This document shows positions 17,581 to 26,934 of a DNA stretch of 64,000 bases, in pieces. The position numbers were made by a program, and so were the translations under genes. The stretch covers positions 22,685-86,684 of the forward strand of contig NZ_FMMP01000020.1 in assembly GCF_900095725.1 (NCBI RefSeq). The letters run 5' to 3'. The notes beneath the pieces were generated by a model, which did no database searches, was not told where the DNA came from, and saw only the letters and a list, made by a program, of their open reading frames with translations. The DNA is from Cellulosilyticum sp. I15G10I2. GTDB taxonomy: Bacteria; Bacillota; Clostridia; Lachnospirales; Cellulosilyticaceae. The number at the start of each line of letters is the position of its first letter. Positions within the stretch are counted from its first letter, which is position 1.

Positions 17581-18234
17581 GTGAAACATGATCAAGTAAG
17601 AGGAAGCGTATTAGCAGTAAAAGTTATACCCAATGTGAGTGCATCACTTGCAGAAGAATGGAAACTGCCAGAGGGGCATAGAAGCATAGGCTTTTTAACA
17701 ACAGATAGTGATGATGTAGGTTACACTGCGCTGGATGAAGCAACTAAAAAAGCAGATGTAAAAGTAGTTCTTGCAAAATCTTTTTATGCTGGGGCTGCAA
17801 ATGCAAGTCAAAAATTTTCCGGAGAGTTTATTGGCATGTTATCAGGCTCTAATCCGGCTGAAGTAAAAAGCGGTCTTAATGCAGCTATTGAATTTATTAA
17901 TAATGACGCTTGTTTTTATAGTGCTAATGATGATGATTCTGTTGTTTATTATGCACAGTGTATATCCCGTACAGGGTCTTATTTATCAGAAGCAGCAGGA
18001 ATACCAGAAGGCCAGCCTATTGCTTATCTTATTGCACCGCCCCTAGAAGCGACTTATGCATTAGATGCAGCTCTTAAAGCTGCCGATGTTAAGTTAGTTA
18101 AATACTTTGAACCACCATCAGAAACAAACTTCTCGGGCGGATTTATGACAGGGTCACAGTCAGCTTGTAAAGCAGCTTGTGAAGCATTTGCTGATGCAGT
18201 TATTTACTGCGCAGAAAATGCGACGAAGTTCTAA
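17581..18234 (+). CDS. eutL: EutL, trimeric BMC shell protein
   Basis: A 217-residue tandem-BMC (BMC-T) protein whose trimers carry a gated central pore in the shell. VRGSVLAVKVIPNVSASLA and SVVYYAQCISRTGSYLS are family landmarks. The start is GTG, with AAAGGGGGT 5 bases upstream. It sits between eutC and eutE, the normal position. Confidence 0.95.
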   Translation: MKHDQVRGSVLAVKVIPNVSASLAEEWKLPEGHRSIGFLTTDSDDVGYTALDEATKKADVKVVLAKSFYAGAANASQKFSGEFIGMLSGSNPAEVKSGLNAAIEFINNDACFYSANDDDSVVYYAQCISRTGSYLSEAAGIPEGQPIAYLIAPPLEATYALDAALKAADVKLVKYFEPPSETNFSGGFMTGSQSACKAACEAFADAVIYCAENATKF

Positions 18235-18289
18235 GTTAACTAAAAGATAGTCATCAAATACATAAGCTAGGCTGGAAAGGGTGTAAATT

Positions 18290-19729
18290 ATGCTCTATGA
18301 TCAAGACTTGTTATCGATACAAGAAGTACGCCAGATGATAAAAAAAGCTAAAGTAGCTGCCAAGAAGATGAGTCAGTTTTCACAGATGCAAATAGATACC
18401 ATAGTAGAACAAATGGTAAAAGCCGCGGTGGCCCATGCTGAGGAACTTGCCAAACTCGCAGTAGAAGAAACAGGCTTTGGTGTTTATAAAGATAAAGTTA
18501 CCAAGAATTACTTTGCTTCAAAAATTCTTCATGACTATATTAAGGATATGAAGACTGTAGGTGTTATACATGAAGATAAAGAGAAAAAGCTTTTAGAAAT
18601 CGCTGTGCCAGTAGGTGTAGTTGCTGGACTTATTCCATCAACTAATCCCACCTCCACTGCCATCTATAAGTGCATAATTGCTATGAAATCGGCTAACAGC
18701 ATTATTCTTAGCCCTCATCCATCAGCAAGAGGCGTTATCTCAAAAACCTGTGAGATATTAACTCGGGCGGCAAAAGAAGCAGGAGCACCGGATGATGTGT
18801 TTCAGTGCATGAGCATGCCAACGCTGCAAGGAACGCGTGAACTTATGAAAAACGTAGATCTTATTCTTGCAACAGGAGGAAAGGACATGGTGAAAGCAGC
18901 CTATTCATCAGGGGTACCAGCTCTAGGTGTAGGTCCAGGAAATGTACCTGCCTTTATTGAAAAAAGCGCAGACATTAAAAAAGCTGTAGAGAGAATACTC
19001 GTAAGTAAAACCTTTGATAATGGGGTTATCTGCGCCTCAGAACAGGCGGTTGTAACAGAAGACTGTATTAAGGATACCGTAAGGACTGAACTTATTGCAC
19101 AAGGAGCCTATTTTTTAGATGAAGAAGAAGCACAAAAAGTAGGTAAAGTGATTATGAAGACTGGTGGTAAGCTTAATGCAGCTATTGTAGGAAAAAGTGC
19201 CAATGCCATCGCTAAGATCGCGGGGCTTAGCTTAAGCCAAGAGGTGAGAGTACTTATTTATGAGGAAAAAGGGGTAGGAATAAACTATCCATTTTCTATT
19301 GAAAAACTTTCCCCAGTTTTAGCTTTCTATGTAGAGAAAGACTGGGTATCAGCCTGTGAGAGATGCATAGAGATCCTTGAGTTTGGGGGGATTGGCCATA
19401 GTTTGGTTATTCACTCACAAGATGAAAGTATTATCCGGGAGTTTGCACTGAAAAAACCAGCTTCCAGAATATTAGTAAACACACCAAGTACCCATGGCGC
19501 CATTGGAGCAACTACCCATTTAGCACCGGCATTAACACTTGGCTGCGGGGCCATAGGGGGGTCAGCAACAAGTGATAATGTGACGCCGCTTCATCTTATT
19601 AATATTAAACATACAGCTTATGGTGTAAAAGAGGCCTATGAGGTAGAGGGTATACCTAAAAAGTCAGAGGAAATAGATCTAGAGGCATTAACGGAGAAAG
19701 TCATGGAAATTTTAAAAAATTTAAAATAA
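18290..19729 (+). CDS. eutE: EutE, CoA-acylating acetaldehyde dehydrogenase
   Basis: A 479-residue enzyme converting acetaldehyde, CoA and NAD+ to acetyl-CoA. The catalytic Cys248 lies in NGVICASEQAV, with PSTNPTSTA and GVGPGNVPAF nearby. The protein begins almost directly in the aldehyde dehydrogenase fold, without the N-terminal extension of the enterobacterial EutE. Instead a C-terminal linker (EGIPKKSEEI) leads to an amphipathic helix (LEALTEKVMEILKNL), which looks like the encapsulation peptide. It lies 55 bases after eutL. Confidence 0.95.
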   Translation: MLYDQDLLSIQEVRQMIKKAKVAAKKMSQFSQMQIDTIVEQMVKAAVAHAEELAKLAVEETGFGVYKDKVTKNYFASKILHDYIKDMKTVGVIHEDKEKKLLEIAVPVGVVAGLIPSTNPTSTAIYKCIIAMKSANSIILSPHPSARGVISKTCEILTRAAKEAGAPDDVFQCMSMPTLQGTRELMKNVDLILATGGKDMVKAAYSSGVPALGVGPGNVPAFIEKSADIKKAVERILVSKTFDNGVICASEQAVVTEDCIKDTVRTELIAQGAYFLDEEEAQKVGKVIMKTGGKLNAAIVGKSANAIAKIAGLSLSQEVRVLIYEEKGVGINYPFSIEKLSPVLAFYVEKDWVSACERCIEILEFGGIGHSLVIHSQDESIIREFALKKPASRILVNTPSTHGAIGATTHLAPALTLGCGAIGGSATSDNVTPLHLINIKHTAYGVKEAYEVEGIPKKSEEIDLEALTEKVMEILKNLK

Positions 19730-19747
19730 AAACAGGGGGAATTGATA

Positions 19748-20038
19748 ATGAGTAATCAACAAGCATTAGGAATGATTGAAACAAAAGGCTTAGTAGGTGC
19801 AATTGAAGCCGCAGATGCAATGGTTAAAGCAGCAAACGTGACGCTTATTGGTAAAGAACACGTAGGGGGCGGACTTGTAACTGTTTTTGTAAGAGGCGAT
19901 GTAGGCGCTGTTAAAGCAGCTACGGATGCAGGGGCAGCAGCGGCAGACCGCGTAGGCGAACTGAAATCGGTTCATGTTATTCCAAGACCTCATAATGAAG
20001 TAGAGTTTATATTGCCTGTTTTAGATGGTGCGAAATAA
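19748..20038 (+). CDS. eutM: EutM, major hexameric BMC-H shell protein
   Basis: A 96-residue single-BMC-domain protein, the bulk hexamer of the shell. [20 protein letters not shown] and [17 protein letters not shown] match the PduA/EutM type with a small central pore. The ATG at 19748 has AGGGGGA 7 bases upstream; an in-frame TTG at 19742 lies too close to that site. Confidence 0.97.
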   Translation: MSNQQALGMIETKGLVGAIEAADAMVKAANVTLIGKEHVGGGLVTVFVRGDVGAVKAATDAGAAAADRVGELKSVHVIPRPHNEVEFILPVLDGAK

Positions 20039-20076
20039 AGGTTATGTGAAAATAAACAAGGAGAGGAGATGGTATA

Positions 20077-20838
20077 GTGAGGGTAATTACTGAGATATCT
20101 TTAAGAGATGAATTAAAAGGGAAAGTACCTGAGGTATACTATGTACCAGCTCAGAAAATATTGTCTCCTGCAGCAAAGGAATATCTAAGTCAAAAGAAAA
20201 TTAAAGTTGTTTATAAAGATAAAGAAGAAGTGCCGCGCATAGAAGAACAAAATAAGGCAGTGCAAAAAGAAATGTCCAGAAAAACTTATGAGGATTATGA
20301 GACGGGGGCTGTTTATAATGAAAAGCCAGAAGCTATGACACAGATTGCAGATAATAAGCTGGTGACTAAAAACCATCCACGCATAGTTTTTAGAGGAAAG
20401 ATGGATAGTTTGCAGGCACTTATTATAGTGACACAGGCAGAAATTTATAGTAAGGATAGTTTAAGTCCGATATTAAATGATTTGGATGAGGTGCTTAGTG
20501 TCAGTCGGAGTATTCTAAGAGCGGAAGTATTAGAAGAACAGCTTCCCGATGTGAGGGTGCTTGGGCTTACAGCAAATGAGATAAGGGATAGATCTCATTA
20601 TCCAGAAAATTTTTTTCAGATTAAACAAATGACCTTGCCCCATTATAAGATGGGACTTATTTATACGAGACTGAATCAAATAAGAACTATGATAAGGGAA
20701 GCTGAGTTATTAGCCATTTGGGCAATTGATATGAAAAGAGATAGTTGGGGGCCGAGTATTGTACTTACGTTAAACAGACTCTCAAGTGTTATGCATATTA
20801 TGATGTGTATGGTTTTAGCGAATCATTACAATAAGTAG
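20077..20838 (+). CDS. eutT: EutT, corrinoid adenosyltransferase
   Basis: A 253-residue cobalamin adenosyltransferase that supplies adenosylcobalamin to EutBC. HPRIVFRGKMDSLQA and the helix-rich C-terminal half (LDEVLSVSRSILRAEVLEE) identify it. The CCxxC metal-binding motif known from enterobacterial EutT is absent; the whole protein has only one cysteine. This places it with Firmicutes-type EutT that lack the motif. The start is GTG with GGAGAGGAG upstream; the nearby ATG at 20070 is out of frame and stops at once. Confidence 0.9.
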   Translation: MRVITEISLRDELKGKVPEVYYVPAQKILSPAAKEYLSQKKIKVVYKDKEEVPRIEEQNKAVQKEMSRKTYEDYETGAVYNEKPEAMTQIADNKLVTKNHPRIVFRGKMDSLQALIIVTQAEIYSKDSLSPILNDLDEVLSVSRSILRAEVLEEQLPDVRVLGLTANEIRDRSHYPENFFQIKQMTLPHYKMGLIYTRLNQIRTMIREAELLAIWAIDMKRDSWGPSIVLTLNRLSSVMHIMMCMVLANHYNK

Positions 20839-20845
20839 GTGGACG

Positions 20846-21463
20846 ATGAATATCCAAGAAGTTGCAGGTTATGTAAAAGAGGCATTAACAGCAGAAAGAT
20901 TGGTGCAAATAGAAATCTCAGCCAGGCATATCCATTTAAGTCAGAAGGATGTGGAAAAACTGTTTGGCCAAGATTATCAGCTTCAGGCGGTAAAGCCACT
21001 TTCCCAGCCTGGTCAATATTTATGTAAGGAGCGCGTAAGTATTGTATCACAAAAGGGGAGATTTGAAAAAGTAGCTGTACTAGGACCTATAAGAGATAAA
21101 ACGCAAATAGAAATTTCAAAAACAGATACCTTTGTATTGGGGATCAATCCCCCCATAAGAGAGTCTGGAGATCTAAGCGGTACGCCGGGGATACAGATAA
21201 TAGGCCCTTGTGGTACAACCGAAATATCAGAAGGTGTGATTATTGCTAAGAGGCATATACATATCACGCCTAAAGAAGCAAAACAACTATTACTTGATGA
21301 TAAGCAGTGTGTCTGGGTGGAGTTGCTGTCTAAAAGACCTGTTGTTTTCAAAGATGTAGTTGTAAGAATAAGTGAAAACTACTCATTTAGAATGCACATA
21401 GATGCAGATGAAGCCAATGCGGGGGACGTAGGGAGCTTTACATTGGGAAAAATAATAGGATAA
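20846..21463 (+). CDS. eutD: EutD, PduL-type phosphate acyltransferase
   Basis: A 205-residue PduL-family enzyme, unrelated to classical Pta, converting acetyl-CoA and phosphate to acetyl-phosphate and CoA inside the compartment. The twin zinc-binding histidine motifs SARHIHLS (about residue 27) and KRHIHITP (about residue 131) are both present. The N-terminal helix NIQEVAGYVKEALTAE could be a targeting peptide. The gene starts 8 bases after eutT. It replaces the Pta-type EutD of enterobacteria. Confidence 0.94.
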   Translation: MNIQEVAGYVKEALTAERLVQIEISARHIHLSQKDVEKLFGQDYQLQAVKPLSQPGQYLCKERVSIVSQKGRFEKVAVLGPIRDKTQIEISKTDTFVLGINPPIRESGDLSGTPGIQIIGPCGTTEISEGVIIAKRHIHITPKEAKQLLLDDKQCVWVELLSKRPVVFKDVVVRISENYSFRMHIDADEANAGDVGSFTLGKIIG

Positions 21464-21474
21464 GGGGCTAAATT

Positions 21475-22317
21475 ATGTATGATGCACATCGCGTAAAAGC
21501 ATTGATAGATAAAGTAGAAGAAACTTTAACAACAACTTATTATGTTAAAGGAAAGCAATTAAAAGTAGGTGTAGATCTGGGAACAGCGTATATTGTCATG
21601 GTGGTATTAGATGAAGATAACAAGCCAGTGGCAGCTGAGCTTAGATTTGCGAGTGTTTTAAGAGATGGTGTTGTTGTAGATTATACAGGGGCACTTACCA
21701 TTGTAAAAGAACTTAAGGCTAAACTCGAAAAGCGGCTAGGTGTAGAACTCATACATGCAGCTATTGCTATGCCGCCAGGGACAGAAAGCAGTACAAGGAC
21801 CCATAGTTATGTTGTAGAGGGAGCAGGAATGGAAGTTACATACGTACTGGATGAACCTACAGCTGCTAATAATGTACTGAATATAAGGGATGGGGTTGTT
21901 GTAGATATAGGTGGAGGGACTACTGGTCTTGCTATATTTGAAGATTCAAAAGTAACCTATGTAGCCGATGAGCCTACAGGAGGAACCCACCTATCTTTAG
22001 TGTTAGCTGGAAATTACAAGATAAGCCTGGAAGAGGCAGAAAAAATTAAAACAGATTCTAAAAGACACCGGGAGATCTTACCTGTCGTCAAACCGGTTGT
22101 TGAGAAAATGGCACAGATTGTTAAGACACACACGAAGGGTTATACCATTGATACCATTTATATGTGTGGCGGAACCTGTTGTTTAAGCGGCATCGAAGGT
22201 GTTTTTGAAAAAGCAGCAGGCCTTACAACTGTAAAACCCGAAAATCCATTTTTAGTAACACCTACTGGCATTGCCATGAGTTGTATACCTTTTATGCCAG
22301 TATCGCTATATCAATGA
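21475..22317 (+). CDS. eutJ: EutJ, Hsp70-like protein of ethanolamine utilization
   Basis: A 280-residue protein of the sugar kinase/Hsp70/actin fold. GVDLGTAYIVMVVLDE and VDIGGGTTGLAIF are the phosphate-binding loops, and YMCGGTCCLSG lies near the C-terminus. It is presumed to be a chaperone for compartment assembly, but the role is not established. It follows eutD by 11 bases. Confidence 0.93.
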   Translation: MYDAHRVKALIDKVEETLTTTYYVKGKQLKVGVDLGTAYIVMVVLDEDNKPVAAELRFASVLRDGVVVDYTGALTIVKELKAKLEKRLGVELIHAAIAMPPGTESSTRTHSYVVEGAGMEVTYVLDEPTAANNVLNIRDGVVVDIGGGTTGLAIFEDSKVTYVADEPTGGTHLSLVLAGNYKISLEEAEKIKTDSKRHREILPVVKPVVEKMAQIVKTHTKGYTIDTIYMCGGTCCLSGIEGVFEKAAGLTTVKPENPFLVTPTGIAMSCIPFMPVSLYQ

Positions 22318-22341
22318 AGTTGAAAATAAGTAGGTGGTAGG

Positions 22342-23058
22342 ATGGCGTTTAATGATATTGTTGATCAGGTAACTAGAGAAGTAATACGGTATATGGAACA
22401 GATAGAAAAAAAGTCAGAAGTACTTTTATTAACTCAAAGTCACAGCACAAGATGTCAGCAGTTAGTGAAAAAGTATGATGAATTTGGTGCTGCTTGTGGA
22501 CCTGTGGCAGAAAAAGAAGATCAATTAGAAGGGATAAAAACAGTTATTCTTTTTGACCTAACGAATGATGTACTTTATAAACTTGCAAATGGATGTAATG
22601 ATACTTCTTATCTAAAACTGGCAAGTGAAGCACTGTTACAAGGAAAACAAGTTATAGGTGTAAAAGAAGAAATAGAAATTTTCAAGTATCAAAAGAGCGC
22701 ACCAAGTCTTTATTTTAATAAGATTATGGAGCACCTAGAATTTCTTAAAAAGTGCGGGGTAGTAGTAGCTTGTGAAAAGAACATAGCGCTTCATTTAGCC
22801 GCTCAGAAATTAAATAGAGAAATCGAAAAAGAAGGCGAAAATGAACAGAAAGTTATATCTTTGCAAAATGCTAAAATGCCTGAAATTAAGTGCAGCACAT
22901 TTAAAATAAATAAAAGATTAATAACGGAGAGAGAAATTCAAGAGGCAGTACGAAATGGCGTAAAGGCAATTGAAGTTATACCAAAAGCTATTATTACGCA
23001 GTTAGCAAAAGACTCTATCCAGAGCCATAACATCCTCATACTTGAGCAAAGTGGATGA
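22342..23058 (+). CDS. Ethanolamine-utilization-associated protein of unknown function
   Basis: A 238-residue protein found at this place in clostridial eut/BMC loci, between eutJ and eutN, but without a known activity. It starts with an amphipathic helix (FNDIVDQVTREVIRYMEQI) like a cargo-targeting peptide. A globular region with alternating hydrophobic strands follows (VLLLTQ, KTVILFDL, KQVIGVKEE, CGVVVACEKN), suggestive of a Rossmann- or flavoprotein-like fold, then a short helical C-terminal domain with RLITEREIQEAVRNG. A role in cofactor handling inside the shell is only a guess. Confidence 0.75.
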   Translation: MAFNDIVDQVTREVIRYMEQIEKKSEVLLLTQSHSTRCQQLVKKYDEFGAACGPVAEKEDQLEGIKTVILFDLTNDVLYKLANGCNDTSYLKLASEALLQGKQVIGVKEEIEIFKYQKSAPSLYFNKIMEHLEFLKKCGVVVACEKNIALHLAAQKLNREIEKEGENEQKVISLQNAKMPEIKCSTFKINKRLITEREIQEAVRNGVKAIEVIPKAIITQLAKDSIQSHNILILEQSG

Positions 23059-23079
23059 GTTATAAAAGGAGGCATCACC

Positions 23080-23358
23080 TTGATTGTTGGAAGAGTAATA
23101 GGCAACGTATGGGCAACCAGAAAAGATGAAAGGCTGACAGGGATTAAATTACTTATTGTTATGCCAATTAATTATAATGATAAAAATGAAAAACAAATGC
23201 CGCTGATTGCAGCGGATCAGATTGGTGCTGGAATAGGAGAAAAAGTTATTATGGTAACAGGAAGTTCAGCAAGGCACGCTGCCGGAGACAGTCAAACGCC
23301 TATCGATGTATCAGTTGTAGGCATCATTGATGGAGAAGAGATTATGGATATATTCTAA
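23080..23358 (+). CDS. eutN: EutN, pentameric BMC vertex protein
   Basis: A 92-residue EutN/CcmL-family (BMC-P) protein; pentamers cap the shell vertices. VGRVIGNVWATRKDERLTGIKLLIV is diagnostic, as are GAGIGEKVIMVTGSSAR and the DVSVVGIID end. The start is TTG at 23080, set by AAAGGAGG 9 bases upstream; no in-frame ATG would preserve the conserved first strand. Confidence 0.96.
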   Translation: MIVGRVIGNVWATRKDERLTGIKLLIVMPINYNDKNEKQMPLIAADQIGAGIGEKVIMVTGSSARHAAGDSQTPIDVSVVGIIDGEEIMDIF

Positions 23359-23370
23359 GGGGGAAATAGC

Positions 23371-24723
23371 ATGCAATTTACAGAGATCATAAAGGCATCT
23401 GGGATAGTAGGCAGTGGTGGTGCCGGATTTCCAACCCATGTAAAGCTGAGTGTAAAGGCAGAATATTTTATAGTAAACGCTGCAGAATGCGAACCTCTTC
23501 TGGAAGTAGACAAATATCTTATAAGAGAAAGAGCAAAAGAGCTGATTCGAGGAATAGACTGGATTGCAAGAAATATTCGAGCAGCCAAAAAGTATATTGC
23601 CATAAAGAAAAAGTATGAAACAGAAATAAGATGTCTAAAGCAAGCTATTGAAGAAGCTAAGTCCACGGTTAAAATTTTTGAAATGGAGAGCTTTTATCCT
23701 GCTGGGGATGAACAAGTTATTGTCTATGAGATAACAGGCCGAGTGGTGCCAGAAAGAAATATTCCGCTTCAAGTAGGGGCAGTAGTTAATAATGTGGGAA
23801 CTGTACTTGCAGTTTATGATGCAAAAAGACAAGGAGTAAGTGTCACCCATAAGTATCTCTCAGTAGTTGGGGCAGTGAAAAATAGAGTGATTCTTAGGGT
23901 ACCAATAGGAACATCGGTGAGCGCATGTATTGAGGAGGCAGCCCCTCTCGAAAAGGATTATGGGATAATTATGGGCGGACCGATGATGGGCAAAATCTAC
24001 AGTTCTAAAGAAGAAGCAAGTGAAGCTGTTGTCACAAAAACAGATGGCAATATACTTATAGTACCTAAAGATCATCATCTCATTACAAAAGGGATACAGT
24101 CTATAAGAAGGATAAAGAATATCAGCAAAAGTGCCTGTATTCAGTGTCGCATGTGTACCGATTTATGTCCAAGAGAAGTCCTAGGCCATAGTGTAAAACC
24201 ACATTTAATCATGCGGAATATCTATAGGGAAGAGCAGATGGCAAATGATGACGAGTATATCAAAACTTTTGGAAGTGCCGTGAACTGCACGGAATGCGGG
24301 CTATGTGAACTCTATAGCTGTCCAATGATGCTCTCGCCAAGACGGGCAAATAGTTACATAAAATCACGTTTAACGCAGATGAAACTAACGATACCCCAAA
24401 ATCCTTTAAAACCAGTGGATTCTGAAAGAGCTTATAAGAAGGTTCCGACATCTAAACTCATGTTAAGGTTAGGGCTTCAGACTTACTATAGCCATGAAAG
24501 CTTAGAGCATGTGGTTACATTTACACCACAACGTGTAAAAATTCCTATGAAACAGCATATAGGGGTTTCAAGTCAGCCTATTGTACAAGTGGGGGATAGG
24601 GTTGAAGAAGGTCAGCTCATTGCACAGATACCAGAGGCGGCATTAGGCGCAAATAGTCATGCAAGTATAAATGGCTGTATTGCAGAAGTTGGTGATTATA
24701 TCGTTATTGAGGCACAAGAATAG
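23371..24723 (+). CDS. PduS-like SLBB/RnfC-type flavo-iron-sulfur protein
   Basis: A 450-residue protein related to RnfC/NuoF and to PduS, the cobalamin reductase of propanediol compartments. GSGGAGFPTHVKL near the N-terminus is the flavin/NADH site. Two four-cysteine ferredoxin motifs follow (CIQCRMCTDLC and CTECGLCELYSC), then a C-terminal sandwich-barrel-hybrid domain. It lies next to a PduT-like shell protein with a cluster-ligand cysteine. A likely role is reduction of cob(III/II)alamin for EutT or electron transfer from NADH out through the shell. Confidence 0.9.
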   Translation: MQFTEIIKASGIVGSGGAGFPTHVKLSVKAEYFIVNAAECEPLLEVDKYLIRERAKELIRGIDWIARNIRAAKKYIAIKKKYETEIRCLKQAIEEAKSTVKIFEMESFYPAGDEQVIVYEITGRVVPERNIPLQVGAVVNNVGTVLAVYDAKRQGVSVTHKYLSVVGAVKNRVILRVPIGTSVSACIEEAAPLEKDYGIIMGGPMMGKIYSSKEEASEAVVTKTDGNILIVPKDHHLITKGIQSIRRIKNISKSACIQCRMCTDLCPREVLGHSVKPHLIMRNIYREEQMANDDEYIKTFGSAVNCTECGLCELYSCPMMLSPRRANSYIKSRLTQMKLTIPQNPLKPVDSERAYKKVPTSKLMLRLGLQTYYSHESLEHVVTFTPQRVKIPMKQHIGVSSQPIVQVGDRVEEGQLIAQIPEAALGANSHASINGCIAEVGDYIVIEAQE

Positions 24724-24736
24724 AGGGGGGAAAGAT

Positions 24737-25285
24737 ATGCTGCGTTCGATAGGACTTATAGAATTTACAAGTATTGCCAAAGGTATAGAATGCTGTGATG
24801 AAATGATAAAGGCTGCAAGTGTTAACCTTATTAGAGCCTCTGCTCTATGTCCAGGGAAGTATATGGTACTCATTGCTGGAGATACAGGAAGTGTTAAGGC
24901 TTCTATAGAAGATGGAATTAAAAAAGGTGCTGAGTATGTAGTGAATGAACTTAGAATACCCCATGTACATCCACAGCTTATTCCTGCTTTAAATGGTACG
25001 AATGAAGTACAATTACAGGATGCTGTAGGGGTTATAGAGTTTTATAGTATCGCTTCAGCAATAAAGGCAGCTGATGAAATGGTAAAAGCAGCTGAAGTTC
25101 AACTGGCAGAACTTAAGATAGGCTATGCTATAGGAGGAAAAGGCGTTGTAATTGTAACGGGAGAGGTAGGCGCTATACGGGCTGCGATAGAAGCAGGTGA
25201 GAAGCTTGGCAAAGAGGATGGCTATATGGTTACAAGTACAGTTATTCCAAGACCAGCCAAAGAACTCATGGCGTCACTCATTTGA
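24737..25285 (+). CDS. PduT-like BMC-T shell protein with probable Fe-S pore cysteine
   Basis: A 182-residue protein of two BMC domains in tandem (GLIEFTSIAKGIECCDEM and GVIEFYSIASAIKAADEM). Cys38 in ALCPGKYMVLIAG falls exactly where PduT places the cysteine that binds one [4Fe-4S] cluster at the trimer centre. Together with the adjacent PduS-like gene this suggests an electron path through the shell. The ATG at 24737 follows GAGGGGGGAAAG; the longer frame into the previous gene is not used. Confidence 0.92.
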   Translation: MLRSIGLIEFTSIAKGIECCDEMIKAASVNLIRASALCPGKYMVLIAGDTGSVKASIEDGIKKGAEYVVNELRIPHVHPQLIPALNGTNEVQLQDAVGVIEFYSIASAIKAADEMVKAAEVQLAELKIGYAIGGKGVVIVTGEVGAIRAAIEAGEKLGKEDGYMVTSTVIPRPAKELMASLI

Positions 25286-25312
25286 AACTTATAAGAGTAG
25301 GGGGAGTGCGAT

Positions 25313-26548
25313 ATGTTTAATGAATTAATTCAAAATATCACTAATTGGGGTGTGTTTACAACATCATTTCAAGAGTTTCTAAGCAATATGTCTGTTAATA
25401 TGGTTATTATGGTCATGATGATGATCTTCATGGTAGTAGGTGCCATTGATAAAGTTAGAGGGAATAAAAGAGGTTATGGCGAAAAGTTTGATGATGGTTT
25501 TAATGCTATGGGTCCACTGGCTATTGCAATGATAGGCGTCGTTGCATTAGCACCGGTTTTAAGGATTTTACTACAGCCTATTATTGCACCGGTTTATCAG
25601 ATGCTTGGCGCAAATCCAGCTATGTTTGCAACAACGCTTTTAGCAAATGATATGGGGGGATACCCTCTTGCTATGCAGCTTGCTGGGGATAATGAAGTTA
25701 TAGGTAACTTTGCAGGACTCATTTTAGGCGCTATGATGGGACCAACCATTGTATTTACTATCCCTGTAGCTTTATCAATTATCAAAAAAGAAGACAGACC
25801 TTATTTGGCATGTGGTATTCTAGTCGGTCTCATTACAATCCCAATTGGATGTATAGTGGGCGGACTTACTATGAACATGACACAATATAAGATAAGTATG
25901 GGTGAAATTCTTATTAACCTTGTACCTGTTATGATTATTGCAGGCCTTATTGCCATTGGACTATGGTTTAGACCTACAAAGATGATGAATGGTTTTATGA
26001 AGTTTGGTAATGCGATTACCATTATTATTACAATTGGTACAGCAATCGCTGTATTTCAATATCAAACAGGCATTAGATTTCCACTTTTTGACGTGATGGT
26101 AGATGCTGATAAAAATGGGGGGAGCGTGCCTCTTGAAGAAGGTATTATGATAGTAGGCGCTATTGCAATCGTATTAATCGGTGCATTCCCAATGGTACAC
26201 TTTATTACAAAAAACTTTGCAAAACCACTTATGAAATTTGGAAAAATGCTTGGTGTTGGAGAAAAGGCTTCAGCGGGATTTGTAGCCACACTTGCTAATA
26301 ATATTCCTATGTTTAACATCATGCATGAAATGGATCCAAAAGGCAAAATCCTAAACGTTGCGTTTGCCGTAGCAGCAGCTTTTGTATTTGGTGATCATCT
26401 TGGATTTACAGCTGGGGTTAATCCAGATATGATTTTTGCAGTCGTTTTAGGTAAGCTTACAGCAGGTATTACAGCGGTTATCCTTGCAGCCATTCTTGCG
26501 CCTAAATTATTATCTAAAGTACAGGCATCTCAAGAGGTGACAGAATAA
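25313..26548 (+). CDS. eutH: EutH, ethanolamine permease
   Basis: A 411-residue membrane protein with about ten hydrophobic helices. It brings ethanolamine in when the external level or pH is low. MVVGAIDKVRGNKRGYGEKFDDGFNAMGPLA, MLGANPAMFATTLLANDMGGYPLA and FGDHLGFTAG type segments are family hallmarks. It has an AGGGGGAG site and lies 28 bases after the PduT-like gene. The repeat-rich gap 26549-27256 follows it. Confidence 0.95.
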   Translation: MFNELIQNITNWGVFTTSFQEFLSNMSVNMVIMVMMMIFMVVGAIDKVRGNKRGYGEKFDDGFNAMGPLAIAMIGVVALAPVLRILLQPIIAPVYQMLGANPAMFATTLLANDMGGYPLAMQLAGDNEVIGNFAGLILGAMMGPTIVFTIPVALSIIKKEDRPYLACGILVGLITIPIGCIVGGLTMNMTQYKISMGEILINLVPVMIIAGLIAIGLWFRPTKMMNGFMKFGNAITIIITIGTAIAVFQYQTGIRFPLFDVMVDADKNGGSVPLEEGIMIVGAIAIVLIGAFPMVHFITKNFAKPLMKFGKMLGVGEKASAGFVATLANNIPMFNIMHEMDPKGKILNVAFAVAAAFVFGDHLGFTAGVNPDMIFAVVLGKLTAGITAVILAAILAPKLLSKVQASQEVTE

Positions 26549-26578
26549 AACGAAGTCCTCTTGTTAGGTTCGCTTGGC

Positions 26579-26934
26579 AGGCCTGAGATATTTTTTGTCT
26601 TTCCCGCCTACCCACCAGACTGTCCAAAAACTACAATTTTAGGCTTTTAAGGCGGTCCGCATGAGAATTTTAGGGTACTCCAGCTGCTCACTTACGCATT
26701 TCTAAAAATCTAGGCGCTTTTTTCAAATGAACGCCGCAAACTCGCATACGCTCAAACAGTGCGAGCTAAGTACCATTTGAAAAAACCACCAAGATTTTCT
26801 TAACGAACTGCTCCAGAGGCAGCTTCCGCACCCTAAAATCCCCATGCTAATCTTCGGAAAAAGCCAAGTGATTATAGTTTTCGGACAGTCTGCCACTGCC
26901 ATACCCGAGACTAGCTAGAAAACATCTCAGGCCT
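26579..26934. repeat. Long imperfect palindrome (~356 bp) downstream of eutH
   Basis: Nested complementary segments fold this stretch into one rod. AGGCCTGAGAT 26579-26589 pairs with 26924-26934; CAGACTGTCC 26616-26625 pairs with 26883-26892. The 18-base arm at 26659-26676 pairs with 26830-26847 (16/18). TTTTTTCAAATG 26718-26729 pairs with 26774-26785, and CTCGCA 26741-26746 with 26760-26765 at the tip. There is no open reading frame of note. It could be a MITE-like element or encode a large structured RNA. Confidence 0.75.

Noticed and set aside
20839..21027. Short open frame overlapping the start of the PduL-type eutD gene
   Set aside because: It is in a shifted frame inside a conserved gene and has no family resemblance; eutD explains the region.
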